Source of the DNA: Eubacterium sp. CAG:251
GTDB lineage: Bacteria; Bacillota; Clostridia; Oscillospirales; Acutalibacteraceae
Assembly (NCBI GenBank): GCA_000436835.1
Contig: FR889144.1
Coordinates: forward strand, 10,040 to 74,039
Length of the DNA: 64,000 nt
Direction: 5' to 3'
A program made the position numbers and the translations under genes. Shown piece by piece: positions 1-7,789 of the stretch (position 1 is the stretch's first letter; each line of letters opens with the position of its first letter). A model generated the notes under the pieces. That model was not told the origin of the DNA. It saw only the letters and a program-made list of their open reading frames with translations, and made no database searches.

Positions 1-622
1 GGCCTAAGGTCATAAGAAGTTTTGCAATTGCAATACCTGCTGCACCTGAGCCGTTAATAACTGCTTTACAGTCCGAAAGTTTTTTGCCCGTAAGCTTTGT
101 TGCGTTAATCAATGCAGCTGAAACAACAACTGCCGTGCCGTGCTGGTCGTCGTGAAAAATAGGGATATCGCATTTAGCTTTAAGCTTTTCCTCTATTTCA
201 AAGCAACGAGGCGCTGAAATATCCTCAAGATTAATGCCGCCGAACGAGCCGCTGATATTATAAACAGTTTCAACAAATTCGTCTACATCCTTGGTACGAA
301 CGCAAAGCGGAAATGCATCAACATCGCCGAATTCTTTAAAGAGAACGCATTTACCCTCCATAACAGGCATACCTGCCTCAGGACCGATATCGCCAAGACC
401 CAAAACAGCAGTTCCGTCTGTAATAACGGCTACCATATTCCAACGTCTTGTAAGCTCCCAGCTCTTTTTATAATCATCCTTAATTGCAAGGCAAGGCTCC
501 GCTACGCCCGGTGTATAAGCAAGCGAAAGAGAGTCCTTATCGTTTACCTTTGCCCTTGCGTTCACTTCGATTTTGCCCTTCCATTCTCCGTGAAGCCTTA
601 ATGATTCTTTACGATAATCCAT
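1..622 (-). CDS. Malic enzyme, NAD(P)-dependent (partial, C-terminus outside window)
   Basis: Oxidative decarboxylation of malate to pyruvate in the cytoplasm. The 207 visible residues carry the N-terminal malic enzyme domain: the YTPGVAEPC motif with the family's catalytic Tyr at about residue 36, GLGDIGPEAGMPVMEGK at about 75-91, the metal-site stretch DDQHGTA at about 157, and the first NAD-binding glycine motif (NGSGAAGIA) near the cut edge. The ATG follows an AGGTG ribosome binding site. It is the last visible gene of a minus-strand operon, 34 bp after an Ldh-family dehydrogenase and downstream of glpK. NAD or NADP preference cannot be told from this part. Confidence 0.93.
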   Translation of the reverse strand, partial: MDYRKESLRLHGEWKGKIEVNARAKVNDKDSLSLAYTPGVAEPCLAIKDDYKKSWELTRRWNMVAVITDGTAVLGLGDIGPEAGMPVMEGKCVLFKEFGDVDAFPLCVRTKDVDEFVETVYNISGSFGGINLEDISAPRCFEIEEKLKAKCDIPIFHDDQHGTAVVVSAALINATKLTGKKLSDCKAVINGSGAAGIAIAKLLMTLG

Positions 623-656
623 AGTTTGTGTCACCTCATAATTTAAACTTTATATA

Positions 657-1766
657 TTATTCCCAAGGGAACTTATATTGTGTAAGACCGAGTTCGTCAC
701 GAACCTCATTCATTTCTTTTTGAACAGATTCATTGATAGGAACACCGCTGTCCTTTCTCTGCTGCCAAATGTCATATTCCTTCTCACCTGCCGTGTAAAT
801 TCTGTCACAGCCCGGCGCCTTTGTTGAATTACGAACAGAGCGAATAATTTCGCCTGCCTTCTTCCTTGTTTCTTCTTCGCCTACAAAATGGCCGGTATCA
901 ATAGCGATAAAGAAATGACCGAGATGATAAGGAGCAAGCTTTCCGTTTTCATCCTTGCCGTTGAGAGCCTTACCGTAATTACCGTCCTGCAAAGCAGCAG
1001 AAAGAAGCTCAATAACCATAGCGTAGCCATAGCCCTTATATCCGCCGAGTGCCTCGCCGATACCGCCGAGTGTTGTAAGTGCCGCATCGCCCGAACGAAT
1101 TTTCTTCAAAGCTTCGCCTGCATCACCGCTGATTTCCTTGCCGTCTCTGCCGATAATAGTTCCCGGATGAACATCCTCGCCTATTCTTTCATAATACTCA
1201 ATTTTACCGTTTTGAGTAATAGAAGTTGCACAATCAATAACAAAATCAAATTCTTCATCGGTTGGAATACCGATAGTAAGCGGGTTAGTACCGAACATAC
1301 CGTCAACTCCAAAGGTAGGCGCAACAGACGGACGTGCATTTGTACCTGTAATACCGATACAGCCCTGCTTTGTTGCCATAGTTGCATAATAGCCGGCAAT
1401 ACCATAGTGGCAGGAATTACGAACGGCAACCATACCCATACCGTATTTTTTTGCCTTATCAATAGCCATTTGCATTGACTTGTAGCCGATAACCTGGCCC
1501 ATTCCGTCGTGACCGTCAACTACTGCGGTGCAAGGGGTTTCCTTAACCACCTCAAAGTCAGTAATCGGATTTTGAATACCTGCTTTAATTCTGTCAAGAT
1601 AAATCGGCTTAAAGCGGTTACAGCCGTGGCTTTCAATACCTCGTCTGTCCGACTCAAGAAGAATGTCGGTGCATATTTCGGCATCCTCTCTCGGAATACC
1701 GTAACCTACAAATGTATCTGTTACAAAATTAATTAATGTGTCCCAAGGACAAACAACTTTACCCAT
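657..1766 (-). CDS. Malate/L-lactate dehydrogenase family protein (Ldh_2 type)
   Basis: NAD(P)-dependent 2-hydroxyacid dehydrogenase of the family that includes YlbC, ureidoglycolate and sulfolactate dehydrogenases, distinct from Rossmann-fold Ldh/Mdh. Family marks are SCHYGIAGYYA (active-site His region, about residue 115), GMFGTNPLTIGIP and GGYKGYGYAMVIELLSAAL. Length is 369 aa, usual for the family. The start is taken at the ATG directly behind AAAGGAGAT; the frame stays open a further 10 codons upstream without another good site. It lies between glpK and malic enzyme with short gaps, so malate made here could feed the next gene; that coupling is inferred. Substrate among malate, lactate and other 2-oxoacids is not decided by sequence. 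Confidence 0.88.
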   Translation of the reverse strand: MGKVVCPWDTLINFVTDTFVGYGIPREDAEICTDILLESDRRGIESHGCNRFKPIYLDRIKAGIQNPITDFEVVKETPCTAVVDGHDGMGQVIGYKSMQMAIDKAKKYGMGMVAVRNSCHYGIAGYYATMATKQGCIGITGTNARPSVAPTFGVDGMFGTNPLTIGIPTDEEFDFVIDCATSITQNGKIEYYERIGEDVHPGTIIGRDGKEISGDAGEALKKIRSGDAALTTLGGIGEALGGYKGYGYAMVIELLSAALQDGNYGKALNGKDENGKLAPYHLGHFFIAIDTGHFVGEEETRKKAGEIIRSVRNSTKAPGCDRIYTAGEKEYDIWQQRKDSGVPINESVQKEMNEVRDELGLTQYKFPWE

Positions 1767-1810
1767 AATTTTATCTCCTTTTATAATAAATATCAATATA
1801 TTTTATAATT

Positions 1811-3319
1811 TTATCTTTCCCAATTGCGTGAGCGTTCAACAGCACGCTTCCAATCGGAATATTTTTGATTTCGCTTTGAAATTTCCATTGACGGAACAAA
1901 AATCCTGTCAACCGCTCTGTTCGCCTCGATTTCCTCAAGACTGTCCCAAACGCCTGTTGCAAGACCTGCGCAATAAGCCGCACCGAGCGCCGTGGTTTCA
2001 ACATTTTTAGGCCTGTTTACATTAACGCCGGTCATATCCGCCTGTATTTGCATCATAATGTTTGAAACGGAAGCGCCGCCGTCAACCCTCAAATCCTTTA
2101 ATACTATGCCTGAATCGTTCATCATAGCCTCAAGCAAGTCTGTCATTTGATATGTTATGCTTTCAAGCACGGCACGGCAAATATGCTTTTTATTAACTCC
2201 ACGTGTTAAGCCTACCATAACTCCCCTTGCATACATATCCCAATAAGGAGCGCCCAAACCGGTAAATGCAGGAACGAAGTAAAGACCGTTGGAATCCTCC
2301 ACCTGCTCGGCATATTCGTCACATTCACGTGCGGTTTTTATAAGCTCAACCTCGTCACGAAGCCATTTAATAATCGAGCCGGCATTGAAAGCAGAGCCTT
2401 CAAGCGAATAAGTAATCTCATCTCCGATACCCCAAGCGATACCCGAAAGAAGATTTGACATTGAATTAACACGCTTATCCCCCGTGTTCATAAGCAAAAA
2501 GCAACCTGTGCCGTAAGTATTTTTAGCCTGACCCGCCTTAAAACAGCCTTGACCGAAAAGAGCACCCGGTTGGTCGCCTATTGCACCTGCGATTGGCACT
2601 TCGGCAATATCCTCAATACCTGTTATATGCGCAAGCTTGCCATATATACAGCTTGACGGCTTAACTTCGGGCAGCATACTCATAGGAATACCGAGTTTTT
2701 CACAAAGATATGGATCCCAGCAAAGCTTATTAATGTCAAAAAGCATGGTCCTGCACGCATTTGAATAATCCGTCACGTGCACCTTGCCGTTGGTCAAATT
2801 CCAAATAAGCCATGTATCGACAGTGCCGAAAAGAAGCTCGCCTCTTTCCGCCTTTTCCCTTGCACCCTCAACATTGTCAAGAATCCACTTTATTTTAGTG
2901 CCGCTGAAATAAGCGTCAATCAAAAGGCCTGTTGTTTCTTTTACATAATCCGACAAGCCCTCCGCCTTAAGTTCCTCACAAATAGGAGCGGTGCGCCTGC
3001 ATTGCCAAACAATTGCATTATAAACAGGCTTGCCCGTTTCCTTTTCCCAAACAATTGTGGTTTCACGCTGATTTGTAATACCTATGCCGACTATGTCCTT
3101 AGGGTCTACTTTTTCAAGCCTTAAACACGTCAGCATTGCGCTTGTTTGCGAAAAAAGAATTTCCATAGGGTCGTGCTCAACCCATCCGTTTTCAGGATAA
3201 TGCTGAGCAAATTCGTTTTGCGCCTTGGCAACAATTTCACCTTTCTTGTTAAAAATAATTGCCCTTGAGGAAGTAGTTCCTTGATCAAGCGCCATAATGT
3301 ATTTTTCTTTTTCTGCCAT
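1811..3319 (-). CDS. glpK: Glycerol kinase
   Basis: ATP-dependent phosphorylation of glycerol to glycerol-3-phosphate. FGGY-family marks are LDQGTTSSRAIIF at the N-terminus, the IGITNQRETTIVW block, the sugar-binding YFSGTKIKWIL region and the C-terminal ATP-site glycines in LRVDGGASVSNIMMQ. Length 502 aa is standard. The start chosen is the ATG behind GAGAGGTG, nine codons inside the open frame. It is the first gene of the operon with the Ldh-family gene and malic enzyme and has a strong sigma-A promoter. No glpF or glpD is adjacent in the window. Confidence 0.97.
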   Translation of the reverse strand: MAEKEKYIMALDQGTTSSRAIIFNKKGEIVAKAQNEFAQHYPENGWVEHDPMEILFSQTSAMLTCLRLEKVDPKDIVGIGITNQRETTIVWEKETGKPVYNAIVWQCRRTAPICEELKAEGLSDYVKETTGLLIDAYFSGTKIKWILDNVEGAREKAERGELLFGTVDTWLIWNLTNGKVHVTDYSNACRTMLFDINKLCWDPYLCEKLGIPMSMLPEVKPSSCIYGKLAHITGIEDIAEVPIAGAIGDQPGALFGQGCFKAGQAKNTYGTGCFLLMNTGDKRVNSMSNLLSGIAWGIGDEITYSLEGSAFNAGSIIKWLRDEVELIKTARECDEYAEQVEDSNGLYFVPAFTGLGAPYWDMYARGVMVGLTRGVNKKHICRAVLESITYQMTDLLEAMMNDSGIVLKDLRVDGGASVSNIMMQIQADMTGVNVNRPKNVETTALGAAYCAGLATGVWDSLEEIEANRAVDRIFVPSMEISKRNQKYSDWKRAVERSRNWER

Positions 3320-3361
3320 AAGTGTTACACCTCTCAAAATGGTCATAAAACGCTTACAGTT

Positions 3362-3390
3362 ATTTTACCGCTTTTAAAAGTTATTGTCAA
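3362..3390 (-). promoter_or_regulatory. Sigma-A promoter of the glpK operon
   Basis: Reading the minus strand, TTGACA (3385-3390) is followed after exactly 17 nt by TAAAAT (3362-3367), about 45 bp before the glpK start. Confidence 0.8.
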
Positions 3391-3467
3391 TATATATAAA
3401 AATTATAGACATAGTTTTTATACTTTTGTTGATTTTTGTTTAGTTTGTTAATTTTCGCCACCGAATA

Positions 3468-3507
3468 TAGAAAAAAAGCCATAGTTTGTCTATTACAACA
3501 AACTATG
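3468..3507 (-). terminator. Intrinsic terminator after acpP
   Basis: A perfect 10-bp stem CATAGTTTGT/ACAAACTATG (3480-3489 with 3498-3507) is followed on the minus strand by a run of seven T. It lies just beyond the acpP stop codon and separates acpP from the glpK promoter. Confidence 0.85.
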
Positions 3508-3528
3508 ACCGTAATATAAAATCAAACG

Positions 3529-3756
3529 TTAAATATTGTTTTCAATATAATTAAGCATATCGCCGACGGTTTCAATTTTTTCAATAATTTCATCAGGCAC
3601 TTCAATCTTAAATTCATCTTCAACAGACATCACAATATCAATAGCGTCAAGGCTGTCAGCACCGAGATCTTCAATAAGCATACTGTCTTTCGTGATTGAA
3701 TCGGCGTCAACGTCAAGCTGTTCTGCCAAGATTTCCTTTAATTTTTCGAATACCAT
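3529..3756 (-). CDS. acpP: Acyl carrier protein
   Basis: Small acidic carrier for fatty acid synthesis, 75 aa. The phosphopantetheine attachment motif LGADSLDAID is present, with the modified serine at residue 35. The N-terminal and C-terminal helices match ordinary housekeeping ACP. A GAGGTG ribosome binding site precedes the ATG. It is single-cistron with its own promoter and terminator; no fab genes are adjacent, so another ACP elsewhere cannot be excluded. Confidence 0.96.
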   Translation of the reverse strand: MVFEKLKEILAEQLDVDADSITKDSMLIEDLGADSLDAIDIVMSVEDEFKIEVPDEIIEKIETVGDMLNYIENNI

Positions 3757-3809
3757 AATATGTTCACCTCAAAAAAATGTTGTTTAAATTAAATCATTAT
3801 GTTATTATC

Positions 3810-3838
3810 ATATTATAAAATTATTTTTGACTTGTCAA
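3810..3838 (-). promoter_or_regulatory. acpP promoter, overlapping a divergent -35 motif
   Basis: On the minus strand TTGACA (3833-3838) and TAATAT (3810-3815) are 17 nt apart. The -35 is half of the palindrome TTGACTTGTCAA (3827-3838), whose other half gives a plus-strand TTGACT toward aroE. Confidence 0.65.
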
Positions 3839-3875
3839 TAATTATTTTAAACTATTTTTTAAGAGGCAAATATTA

Positions 3876-4706
3876 ATGAATAATTTTTGTTTAATCGGCT
3901 ACCCTTTAGGTCATTCCATGTCACCGATAATTCACAAGGAGCTTTTTAAAATCAAGAATATTGACGCAAGTTATAATCTGAATGAAATTGCACCTGAAAA
4001 TTTGAAAATCGAATATAAAAAGCTTAAAAAGCTCGACGGCTTCAACGTTACAATTCCTCACAAGACGGGAATTATCCCAATGCTTGACGGCTTATCGCAA
4101 AGAGCACAGCTTTTCGGCGCAGTAAACACCGTAAAAATCGAAAACGGCAAGGCAACGGGCCACAACACCGACTGCTTCGGATTTCTTCGTGCGCTTGAAA
4201 TGGCAGAAATCGACCTTGGCGGCAAGGTGCTTTTATGCGGCAGCGGCGGCGTTTCAAGAATGTTTGCATTTGAAAGCATACTTGCAGGCGCTGATTTAAC
4301 AATTGCGGTAAGAGATAGCAGTATGCCGGCTGCAAATCTCATCAAAAGTGAAATAAAGGACAAGCTTGATAAACAGGCAAAGGTTGTTAAGCTTGGCGAT
4401 GTTGAGGGCGAATTTGATTTACTTATAAACGGTACGCCTGTCGGAATGTTTCCTAAGGTTGACGCAAGCGTTTTGCCTAAGGAAAAGGTACAAAAATGCA
4501 AGGCTGTTTTTGACGCTGTTTATAATCCGCAGGAAACATTGATTTTAAAATATGCAAAAGAAGCCGGAATTAAATATTCAAACGGTCTTTCAATGCTTGT
4601 TTGGCAAGCCGCAGTTGCCCAGGAAATTTGGTTTGACACCGAATTTACTATGGACGACATTAAAAAAGTTTTAAAAATAACGCAAGAGGAAATGGAAAAA
4701 ATATGA
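3876..4706 (+). CDS. aroE: Shikimate dehydrogenase
   Basis: NADPH-dependent reduction of 3-dehydroshikimate in aromatic amino acid synthesis. The N-terminal substrate domain shows YPLGHSMSPIIH and NVTIPHK (catalytic Lys); NTDCFGF supplies the conserved Asn/Asp; the NADP domain has the glycine motif GSGGVSR; the C-terminus has NGLSMLVWQA. Length 276 aa is normal. AAGAGG precedes the ATG. The stop overlaps the start of aroK by four bases (ATGA), so the two are translationally coupled steps of one pathway. Confidence 0.96.
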   Translation: MNNFCLIGYPLGHSMSPIIHKELFKIKNIDASYNLNEIAPENLKIEYKKLKKLDGFNVTIPHKTGIIPMLDGLSQRAQLFGAVNTVKIENGKATGHNTDCFGFLRALEMAEIDLGGKVLLCGSGGVSRMFAFESILAGADLTIAVRDSSMPAANLIKSEIKDKLDKQAKVVKLGDVEGEFDLLINGTPVGMFPKVDASVLPKEKVQKCKAVFDAVYNPQETLILKYAKEAGIKYSNGLSMLVWQAAVAQEIWFDTEFTMDDIKKVLKITQEEMEKI

Positions 4707-5191
4707 ATATAATTTTATGCGGCTTTATGGGTTCGGGCAAAACAACAATAGGCCACGAGCTTGCAAGAATGACGGGCAGAAAATTTGTTGATACAGACAA
4801 TATGGTCGAAAACGAGCAAGGCACTCAAATCAAAAATATTTTTTCCGAATACGGCGAGGATTTTTTCAGAGAGCTTGAATATCAGGCTTGCAAAAAGGTA
4901 GCTTCTATGCAAAACTGCGTAGTGTCAACCGGAGGCGGAGCAATGACATATCAAAGAAATGTTGACGCAGTTAAAAATTCGGGCAAAATAATATTTCTTG
5001 ACGTTGATTTCAATATTATTTGCGAAAGAATAGGCGACACGTCAACACGCCCGCTTTTTCAGGATAAGGAAAAGGCAAAATCGCTTTATGACGAGAGAAA
5101 ATCCAAATATCTTGCGTGTGCAGACATCGTAATTGACGGCAACAAAAGTGCTAAAATTGTGGCAAGCGAAATAGCAAAAATGTTTAAATAA
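4703..5191 (+). CDS. aroK: Shikimate kinase
   Basis: ATP-dependent 3-phosphorylation of shikimate, the step after AroE. The Walker A GFMGSGKTT is at residues 7-15, DTDNMVE supplies the shikimate-binding Asp, STGGGAM the conserved glycines, and the lid arginine lies in STRPLF. Length 162 aa is usual. It overlaps aroE by 4 nt. No other aro genes are in the window. Confidence 0.95.
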   Translation: MNIILCGFMGSGKTTIGHELARMTGRKFVDTDNMVENEQGTQIKNIFSEYGEDFFRELEYQACKKVASMQNCVVSTGGGAMTYQRNVDAVKNSGKIIFLDVDFNIICERIGDTSTRPLFQDKEKAKSLYDERKSKYLACADIVIDGNKSAKIVASEIAKMFK

Positions 5192-5213
5192 ATCATATTA
5201 ACATTATTTTTTG

Positions 5214-5242
5214 TTGAAAAATGAAACATATTGTGATATAAT
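5214..5242 (+). promoter_or_regulatory. Strong extended -10 promoter for the ABC permease gene
   Basis: TTGAAA (5214-5219) and a perfect TATAAT (5237-5242) are separated by 17 nt, with TG one base before the -10. It lies between aroK and the permease gene. Confidence 0.85.
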
Positions 5243-5282
5243 TCTAAAACGTTAGATATCATAATATATATGAGGTGCTTAT

Positions 5283-6119
5283 ATGAGTACAGGTAATAAA
5301 GAGCTTGACCGTAATGTTAAGACCTTTAAAAAATACAGAAATCTTTTAAAGGAGCTTACAGCTAAAAACGTTAAGCTTAAATACAGAAATTCATGGCTCG
5401 GTATTCTTTGGAGCTTTATCCAGCCGCTTTTGCAGATGATTGTTCTTTCAGTTGTATTCGGCGGTATCTTCGGAAAGTCAAACAAGCACGTAATTTGCTT
5501 CCCTGTTTATCTTTTTACAGGTCGACTTTTATTCAGCTTCTTTACTTCGTCAACAAAGCAGGCTATGACCTCGTTTAGGCGAAACGCAAGCATTATCAAA
5601 AAGGTATATGTTCCTAAATATATGTATCCGCTTTCGTCGATTTTTTCAAATTTCGTTACGTTTGCGATATCGCTTCTCTGCCTTATCTGCGTATGGATAT
5701 TCTTTAAGCTTACAGGCATTAGCGGCGGTTCAAATCTTCATATCACGCCGTATGTGTTTATGAGTGTTGTGCCTATGTTCCTTTTGCTTATTTTCTGCAC
5801 GGGAGTAGGACTTATTCTTTCGGTTATCGGCGTATATTTCAGAGATGTTGAATACATTTGGGACGTTCTTACTCAGCTTCTTTTCTATATGGTTCCTATC
5901 GTATATCCTTTCCAAAGAATTACAGGCCATTGGACAAGAATCCTTATTAAAATCAATCCGCTTTATTCAATGATTGAAATGTTTAGGCAAAGCGTTCTTT
6001 ACGGCTATATGCTCAGCCCTAAGCTGTTTGCTTACGCAGCGGTTGTATCGTTTGCAACGCTTGCAGTCGGAATATGGATATTCAACAAGAAGAGCGATGA
6101 TATTGTCTTTCATCTTTAA
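5283..6119 (+). CDS. ABC-2 type polysaccharide/teichoic acid export permease
   Basis: Integral membrane subunit of a polysaccharide exporter (TagG/RfbA/KpsM class), 278 aa. An amphipathic N-terminus with LKYRNSWLGILWSFIQPLL, typical of the family, is followed by about six membrane segments, with RDVEYIWDVLTQLLFYMVPIVYPF in the second half. GAGGTG precedes the ATG. It is monocistronic, with its own promoter and terminator. The matching ATPase (TagH-like) is not beside it and is not elsewhere in the window, which is unusual. The tagD and gtrA genes at about 60 kb suggest a wall-glycan context, but a link is inference. Confidence 0.88.
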   Translation: MSTGNKELDRNVKTFKKYRNLLKELTAKNVKLKYRNSWLGILWSFIQPLLQMIVLSVVFGGIFGKSNKHVICFPVYLFTGRLLFSFFTSSTKQAMTSFRRNASIIKKVYVPKYMYPLSSIFSNFVTFAISLLCLICVWIFFKLTGISGGSNLHITPYVFMSVVPMFLLLIFCTGVGLILSVIGVYFRDVEYIWDVLTQLLFYMVPIVYPFQRITGHWTRILIKINPLYSMIEMFRQSVLYGYMLSPKLFAYAAVVSFATLAVGIWIFNKKSDDIVFHL

Positions 6120-6136
6120 TATTAATAGAATATTTA

Positions 6137-6178
6137 AAAGGCACGAGAAATTCTCGTGCCTTTGTTTTTTTATGTTTT
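6137..6178 (+). terminator. Intrinsic terminator after the ABC permease
   Basis: A 13-bp perfect stem AAAGGCACGAGAA/TTCTCGTGCCTTT (6137-6149 with 6151-6163) is followed by a T-rich tract. Confidence 0.9.
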
Positions 6179-6183
6179 TTATA

Positions 6184-6624
6184 TTATTCCTCTGCGTCCT
6201 GCTTAACGGTCAACAGACATGAGATTTCGATAATTGAGATTAAAATATAGATTATCATACAAGCAATAAGCCAGATTTTATCTGCAGCAATATCGGCTTT
6301 TATTGCGTTAACTATTCCTAAAATTGCAGCCACACCGCTCGGTATTAAAAACAGCGGAGAAAAGTTTTCCAATATTTCAAGTGGAGAATACGGGATATCG
6401 GTTACAAGATAAGTAAGTATTACCGCAATAAGCACAGTCGTTACCGCAAGTGCCATAAAATTGACAAGTACAATTTGATTAACCGAAAGCGGTGCGTTAA
6501 TCGGAATAATCGATGTTATATCTTTTCCGAGCAAAATTTCAAACTGCGAAATAAAGCCTGCCAGAACATTTAAAATATTTAATATCCAAAGAAAAATTAT
6601 TGCACCCTTTTTACTTGTTGTCAT
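6184..6624 (-). CDS. Small four-pass membrane protein, unknown function
   Basis: 146 aa with four hydrophobic segments at about residues 8-28, 47-72, 88-108 and 116-138, joined by short polar loops and ending in an acidic tail (KQDAEE). I do not recognise a family. The start overlaps the last codons of hisC by 14 bp, so it is cotranscribed with hisC, but nothing in it suggests a histidine-pathway role. A convergent terminator lies just beyond its stop. Confidence 0.75.
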   Translation of the reverse strand: MTTSKKGAIIFLWILNILNVLAGFISQFEILLGKDITSIIPINAPLSVNQIVLVNFMALAVTTVLIAVILTYLVTDIPYSPLEILENFSPLFLIPSGVAAILGIVNAIKADIAADKIWLIACMIIYILISIIEISCLLTVKQDAEE

Positions 6625-7681
6625 TTAAAATAAACTCCTTAGTTTTTTCAAGAAAAATATCCATTTCCTCATTTGTGCCGATTGTAATTCTCACATAATT
6701 TTCAATCCTCGGCAAAGAAAAATAGCGTATAAACACCTTTTGCGTTTTAAGATATTCAAAAAGCGATTTCATATTATGCTTATTGTGAGTTACAAAAATA
6801 AAATTGGTTTGAGAGTCGAGAACGTCAAAGCCGAGCTTTTCAAGCTCAAGCGTAACTCTCTCCCTCGTTTTGATAACCTTTTTGCAGGTTGATTTGAAGT
6901 ATTCGTCATCCTCAATGCTTGCCGCACCCATTTCTATTGAAAGAGAATCAACCGTGTAGGAATTATACGAATTTTTAACAGCCTCCATAACATCAATAAG
7001 CGCTTTACTTCCTATTGCAAAGCCGATACGAAGCCCTGCAAGCGAACGTGACTTTGAGAATGTGCCCGTTACAAGCAGATTTTCATACTTATCAATAAGA
7101 GGAATGCTTGACGTGCCGCCGAAATCAACATAAGCCTCGTCAATAATCACAACGCTGTCCTGATTATAATCAAGTATTTTTTCCACGAAATCAAGACCTT
7201 CGCCGAGAGAGGTCGGTGCATTGGGATTAGGAATTACAACACCGCCGTTTTTTTCTTTATAATCTTCGGGATTAATTCTGAAATCATCACCTACGGGATA
7301 ATTTTTATATTTGATGCCGAATAGCGAACACCAAACGGGATAAAAACTGTATGTCAAATCAGGATAGACAATCGGCTTTTCGCTGTTGAAAAAGGACTGA
7401 AACGCTACCGCAAGCACATCGTCCGAACCGTTGCCGACAAAGACGTTTGACACGTCAACTTTATAATATTTTGCAATTGCCTCTTTAAGCTTTGTTGAAT
7501 TTGCACTCGGATAAAAGCGCAGCTTATTTGTATCAAAACTTTTAAGTACCTCGGCCGCCTTTGGCGATGGAGGATACGGATTTTCGTTTGCATTGATTTT
7601 AACTATATCTTTATCCTTACTCTGTTCGCCGGGAACATAAGGCTCGATATTTCTTAAATTTTTCGTCCACTCTCTGCTCAT
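6611..7681 (-). CDS. hisC: Histidinol-phosphate aminotransferase
   Basis: PLP-dependent class II-type aminotransferase acting on imidazole acetol phosphate/histidinol phosphate, 356 aa. Marks are KINANENPYPPSP near the N-terminus, NPNAPTS (PLP-binding Asn), DEAYVDF (Asp/Tyr contact to PLP), the lysine in GTFSKSRSLAGLRIGF, and the C-terminal arginine in NYVRITIG. GAGGT precedes the ATG. No other his genes are adjacent. A CobD-like or phenylalanine aminotransferase role cannot be fully excluded from sequence alone. Confidence 0.88.
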   Translation of the reverse strand: MSREWTKNLRNIEPYVPGEQSKDKDIVKINANENPYPPSPKAAEVLKSFDTNKLRFYPSANSTKLKEAIAKYYKVDVSNVFVGNGSDDVLAVAFQSFFNSEKPIVYPDLTYSFYPVWCSLFGIKYKNYPVGDDFRINPEDYKEKNGGVVIPNPNAPTSLGEGLDFVEKILDYNQDSVVIIDEAYVDFGGTSSIPLIDKYENLLVTGTFSKSRSLAGLRIGFAIGSKALIDVMEAVKNSYNSYTVDSLSIEMGAASIEDDEYFKSTCKKVIKTRERVTLELEKLGFDVLDSQTNFIFVTHNKHNMKSLFEYLKTQKVFIRYFSLPRIENYVRITIGTNEEMDIFLEKTKEFILNDNK

Positions 7682-7754
7682 ATATTTACCTCACAAAGAT
7701 TTAGTTTGTAACACGTCTATTTTAGCGCAATTTCAATCAAAAGGCAATAAAAAA

Positions 7755-7785
7755 TAAGCGGCACGTAAAAAATCACATACCGCTT
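7755..7785 (-). terminator. Terminator after the GH25 operon
   Basis: On the minus strand an imperfect stem starting AAGCGG and closing CCGCTT is followed by ATTTTTTATT, immediately past the stop of the long GH25 gene. Confidence 0.6.
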
Positions 7786-7789
7786 AACA

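Noticed and set aside
888..1478. 196-codon plus-strand frame and similar long opposite-strand frames (881-1087, 1181-1519)
   Set aside because: They lie entirely inside the Ldh-family gene on the other strand, lack ribosome sites and give Cys/Ile/Ser-rich products with no family likeness.
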